A stretch of 45,123 bases of DNA from Bdellovibrionales bacterium (GTDB lineage Bacteria; Bdellovibrionota; UBA2428). The first letter of the stretch is position 1. Each line of letters opens with the position of its first letter. The stretch is taken from positions 1 to 45,123 of the forward strand of contig JAFEAR010000088.1 of assembly GCA_018266335.1 (NCBI GenBank), given 5' to 3'. The translations under genes were made by a program, and so were the position numbers. The notes beneath the pieces are model-generated. The model was not told where the DNA came from. It did no database searches and was given only the letters and a program-made list of their open reading frames with translations. Positions 42,345 through 45,123 of the stretch are shown here, piece by piece.

Positions 42345-43157
42345 TCAAAAAAGAAAGTTAATGCCCATATCAAACGATTGGTACATGGGACTTATGCGCC
42401 AAATGCCCACCAATCCCCAGCCACTCGAAAAATTATAGGCTCCGCGAAGTCCAAGATGCATCAGATCCGTCCACCCGCCTTCGTCATGCATGAGACTCGA
42501 CGCGCCCAGAGTTAACCCCAGTTCCAGGACCTCATGTCCCTGTCCCGACTTAAAGCGAAGCGGATTGAATTCCAATTCTGCGCCCAAAGCGTAGCGACTA
42601 TCGTTGTTTTCGGCATATCCGGAATGGCTGGAATAGCGATAGGTCGATTGCTTAGGAATACCCAAGAGCGCATAAGCATTGATGCCAAACTTCTGAACCG
42701 GAAAATATCCCAGGGAAACACTCGCGTAGCCCCCATGACTGTAAGCATAGTCATAGGCTCCGTTCGGATACGATGGGGAGTAAGAGTATCGAGAGCTATC
42801 CCCCGAAGAATATCCCCCTAAGGTTAATCCAACTCGCCACGTGTAATCGGTGCTAGCCAAAGCAGATTGCGCCGCGGTGGTAGTTACGGCCGGCTCTTGA
42901 GGAGCGGGCTTTGCTTCCTCCGCCTTCTTCTCCTCCGGCTTATTGGTTTCTTCGGTATTAGAGTCGGTCTCGTCTTCGTCCTTGTCCTTGCCATCCTTTA
43001 CGACGACCGAAGGAGTGGACGTGCTGTTGTCACCCTGCTCATTGTTATTGAAGTACAGGTTATACACAGCGGCCCGCGCACCGTACGCGAGACCGCCCAA
43101 CGCACTGAAAACGAAAAGCCCCCGGGCGATACTGATTAAGGTGTTTTTAAATTTCAT
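42345..43157 (-). CDS. Outer-membrane beta-barrel protein, paralogue 1
   Basis: 270 aa from the ATG at 43157. Signal peptide (about 1-28) followed by AAVYNLYFNNNEQGDNST and STPSV, nearly identical to the start of the mature protein encoded at 40813-41523. A Lys/Glu/Asp-rich linker (about 50-90) precedes a barrel with LGYFPVQKFGINAYALLG and GAELEFNPLRF, ending in INFLF. It is the first gene of the operon. The sigma-54 promoter at 43168-43185 would start transcription about 2 nt before this ATG. AAGGTG upstream of the ATG could be a ribosome binding site only if a longer transcript exists. Confidence 0.8.
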   Translation of the reverse strand: MKFKNTLISIARGLFVFSALGGLAYGARAAVYNLYFNNNEQGDNSTSTPSVVVKDGKDKDEDETDSNTEETNKPEEKKAEEAKPAPQEPAVTTTAAQSALASTDYTWRVGLTLGGYSSGDSSRYSYSPSYPNGAYDYAYSHGGYASVSLGYFPVQKFGINAYALLGIPKQSTYRYSSHSGYAENNDSRYALGAELEFNPLRFKSGQGHEVLELGLTLGASSLMHDEGGWTDLMHLGLRGAYNFSSGWGLVGIWRISPMYQSFDMGINFLF

Positions 43158-43167
43158 ACGCACCTTA

Positions 43168-43185
43168 AAGCAGGACCCGTGCCAC
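43168..43185 (-). promoter_or_regulatory. Sigma-54 (-24/-12) promoter
   Basis: The minus strand reads GTGGCACGGGTCCTGCT. Against the consensus YTGGCACGRNNNTTGCW it matches all of TGGCACG, the purine and TGCW, with the correct GG-GC spacing; only the first base and one T differ. It lies upstream of the three-gene barrel/lipoprotein operon and directly downstream of a sigma-54 activator gene. Confidence 0.8.
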
Positions 43186-43234
43186 CCGAATGCCCCTTGA
43201 TTTTATTCGGCGTTTTCATTCGTCGTGCACTGCA

Positions 43235-43252
43235 CCTGACAGTTCTGTCAGG
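43235..43252. promoter_or_regulatory. Palindrome, likely upstream activator site
   Basis: CCTGACAG-TT-CTGTCAGG is an 18-bp palindrome with perfect 8-bp arms. It lies about 76-93 nt upstream of the predicted sigma-54 transcription start, the usual distance for an enhancer site, and overlaps the stop of the activator gene. A second small palindrome, GTGCA-C-TGCAC, abuts it (43225-43235), and another CTGTCA half-site is at 43267-43272, about two helical turns away. No T-run follows, so a terminator is less likely. Confidence 0.65.
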
Positions 43253-45035
43253 CCTCACTGCCAGAGCTGTCACCGGCCAGAATGCGGTACAAACTGCGCT
43301 CCGACACGCCCAACTGCGCAGCCGTAGCTGCCCGGTTGCCCTGGTTCTTAGCCAAAACTTTTTGGACGTAATCGTTGGTGAAGGTCTTTTGCGCGTCCTT
43401 GAGATTTTGCCAAAAGAACTTATCGTCGAAGTTCGCCGGAGTTAGCGAACCTAATTCCAAATCGGCGGATTGAATAACATCGCCCTCGCAGAGCATTGCC
43501 GCTCGCGAAACGGTTTGTTCCAGCTCACGCACGTTGCCCGGCCAAGTATGCCCTTCGAGCAACACTTCGGCTTCGCGCGAAAAAGTGAGGGGTGAATCGA
43601 TCTTCTGCAAAAAGTACCGGGCCAAGGGCAATATGTCCGCGCGCCGATCCCGCAGTGCGGGAATGCGCAGAATAGCTCCATTCAAACGGTAGTAAAGATC
43701 TTGCCGGAACTTGCCGTTCTTCACCGCCGTCTCAAGATCTTGGTGCGTGGCCGCAAGCACGCGCACGTCAATACTGCGTCCTTTCGTGGCGCCCACAGGC
43801 TCCACGATTTTTTCTTGCAGCACGCGCAGCAACTTGGCCTGCAAATCGAGGGGCAAATCCGCAATTTCATCTAGCAGAAGCGTGCCGCCATCTGCCTGCA
43901 TGAATTTACCGGCCTGTGCGCGCACGGCTCCCGTAAAGGCACCGCGCTCGTGACCAAAAAGCGTAGACTCTAAAAGCGTCTCGGGAATAGCCGCACAATT
44001 GATGGCGACAAAGGACCCCTTAGCACGCGGACTTTGCCGATGGATCTCGCGGGCCAAGACCTCTTTACCCGTGCCCGTTTCGCCTTGAATCAAAACACTT
44101 AGGGGGGCGCTCGCAATCTTGCTTACTCGACGCGCCAAATCTTGCATCTCCAAGGAATTGCCCAGCACCAAGTTAGAAGGCCATTCCGCCACCAGGCGAC
44201 GCAGCGACGCGTTCTCGCGACGGGCGCGGCGCAGTTCGGATTGGGTAGCCAGCATTAGCGCCGCCTGCGAGAGCAACAAATTCAGTTCGGGCAGAGTTTC
44301 GCGCCGAATACTGCGCCCGGGAGTGCTCGTAAATAAATAGACAGCACCAAAAATGCGATCGTCCACACACAAAGGCAAGCAAGCTACAGAAAAGAGTTTA
44401 GACGCAATGACCGAGGCTACCTGCGACCACGGATGACCAATAAGGCTCTCTACGCACACGGGTTCGCGGCGAAGGATGGCTTCCTTCAAAATTGTATTGC
44501 TGAAAAGCTCCTGCCGCGATGGACTTTGCTCCTCTGGCCGCGCCGAACGCGAAGCCATAAGTTGCCACTCTCCCCGTTCGCCCATTTCCGATAGCAAGTG
44601 ACAGGCCTCGGCTCCCGACACCTGCAGCAAATGCTCCAATATCTGTTCCAACGCCGTGTCTAGCGCGCCCTTGATTTGCAAATTTGCGGCGAGCGATTGC
44701 AGTGCCTGCAGCGAGCGCAGAGCGCCGGCCTGCATGGCTTCGGTCGCCGCTTCGCCCCCCGCCGTTACGAGCACCGCAGCTCCGCCATTCCACTCCAGAC
44801 GGTCGGCGGCCTCGGCAATCACGCTGCTGGATATCGGCTTGCCATTGAGACGCAACTTAAAATCGCCGGGAATTAAATCAAAACTACTGTTCGCGCGCTG
44901 AATGAGCGTAAACGCCACGGACATGGCCGGTCCCGCCACCGTAACGTCGTGAGCGGGGCTCGTGCCAACAACAAAAATTTTCTTGTTGATGCGTGCGTTG
45001 CGCGACCCTTGCTCGTCCCGAATAAAAATATTCAT
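43248..45035 (-). CDS. FHA-GAF sigma-54-dependent transcriptional activator
   Basis: 595 aa. Residues about 1-95 form an FHA-like domain with degenerate phosphopeptide-binding residues (FVVGTSPAHDV where GRS...SRxH is expected). About 115-265 form a GAF domain. The AAA+ domain has Walker A GETGTGKE (318-325), GAFTGA (365-370, contacts sigma-54), Walker B LLLDE (386-390) and the Arg finger region (DLYYRLNGAILRIPALRDRR). A Fis-type helix-turn-helix ends the protein (NRAATAAQLGVSERSLYRIL). All residues needed to open sigma-54 promoters are present. The adjacent palindrome and -24/-12 promoter make the barrel operon its probable target. AGGATC precedes the ATG. Confidence 0.95.
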   Translation of the reverse strand: MNIFIRDEQGSRNARINKKIFVVGTSPAHDVTVAGPAMSVAFTLIQRANSSFDLIPGDFKLRLNGKPISSSVIAEAADRLEWNGGAAVLVTAGGEAATEAMQAGALRSLQALQSLAANLQIKGALDTALEQILEHLLQVSGAEACHLLSEMGERGEWQLMASRSARPEEQSPSRQELFSNTILKEAILRREPVCVESLIGHPWSQVASVIASKLFSVACLPLCVDDRIFGAVYLFTSTPGRSIRRETLPELNLLLSQAALMLATQSELRRARRENASLRRLVAEWPSNLVLGNSLEMQDLARRVSKIASAPLSVLIQGETGTGKEVLAREIHRQSPRAKGSFVAINCAAIPETLLESTLFGHERGAFTGAVRAQAGKFMQADGGTLLLDEIADLPLDLQAKLLRVLQEKIVEPVGATKGRSIDVRVLAATHQDLETAVKNGKFRQDLYYRLNGAILRIPALRDRRADILPLARYFLQKIDSPLTFSREAEVLLEGHTWPGNVRELEQTVSRAAMLCEGDVIQSADLELGSLTPANFDDKFFWQNLKDAQKTFTNDYVQKVLAKNQGNRAATAAQLGVSERSLYRILAGDSSGSEA

Positions 45036-45043
45036 AGCTGATC

Positions 45044-45123
45044 CTATCGCGCCCGAATAAGTGTGGGCTCATCGACTTTAACTTCTACGTGCTGCATGAG
45101 CGGTTGCATGCCCTCTTTCTCTA
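45044..45123 (-). CDS. C-terminal end of an upstream gene (partial)
   Basis: The minus strand is open from the right edge to a TAG at 45046-45044, encoding 25 residues ending VEVKVDEPTLIRAR. The stop lies 8 nt before the activator ATG, a spacing that fits an operon. Too little is present to identify the protein. Confidence 0.5.
   Translation of the reverse strand, partial: EKEGMQPLMQHVEVKVDEPTLIRAR

Noticed and set aside
43235..43252. Palindrome as intrinsic terminator of the activator gene
   Set aside because: The hairpin overlaps the stop codon and no T-run follows on the minus strand. Position relative to the sigma-54 promoter favours an activator-binding site.

Overview
The window is chromosome-like DNA (mid-50s percent GC by eye) from a Gram-negative bacterium. 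There are outer-membrane beta-barrels, lipoproteins, ExbB/ExbD proton channels and RapA, plus a Ser/Thr kinase, a PilZ-like protein and an FHA-GAF sigma-54 activator. This mix suggests a Bdellovibrionota, Oligoflexia or other 'deltaproteobacterial' lineage. That assignment is an inference, because no rRNA or species marker is present. Coding density is high, and no gene-free stretch exceeds about 160 bases. I found no tRNA, rRNA, CRISPR array, transposase or prophage gene.

Region by region. 1-1061 (minus): yceD-rpmF-fabH, without the usual plsX. 1131-4409 (minus): exbB and two exbD genes, then a secreted low-complexity protein. 4515-6932: malic enzyme fused to a phosphotransacetylase-like domain. 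6986-8359: two convergent membrane proteins separated exactly by hairpin element A. 8532-10783: secreted subtilase with a PA domain, coupled to a GNAT gene broken by a stop. 10805-15242 (minus): acyl-CoA synthetase, SCP2 lipid carrier and a large hydrolase/LamG-like exported protein. 15289-17442: transmembrane Ser/Thr kinase. 17599-19307: small acidic protein, a strong terminator, then a PadR regulator behind a palindromic operator with its HAAS-type membrane partner. 19385-21351: methyltransferase and an exported protein with NIS-synthetase-like motifs. 21387-24568: metal-uptake cluster (small His-containing protein, beta-barrel, binding protein, permease) with no ATPase gene. 24534-26100: arfB and a Thr/Ser-rich lipoprotein. 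26104-29393 (minus): YchJ, nitroreductase, YheT and an MFS transporter in a tight operon. 29438-32315: secreted alpha/beta hydrolase and DEAD-box helicase, convergent across hairpin element B. 32432-38323: PilZ, a secreted protein, ABC-F, GNAT, RapA. 38335-40773: small genes, a GNAT, a methyltransferase and a TMEM175-type channel. 40813-43157 (minus): two paralogous beta-barrel proteins flanking a lipoprotein, behind a near-consensus sigma-54 promoter. 43248-45035: the FHA-GAF-sigma-54 activator just upstream.

Three signals stand out. (1) Elements A and B share a roughly 60-nt core, but each is closed by its own locus-specific inverted repeat and fills the gap between convergent genes. (2) The sigma-54 activator, an 18-bp palindrome, a -24/-12 promoter and a three-gene surface-protein operon look like one self-contained regulatory unit. 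(3) Several genes have a -10-like hexamer ending exactly 6 nt before the start codon, most of them with no Shine-Dalgarno, which suggests common leaderless transcription.
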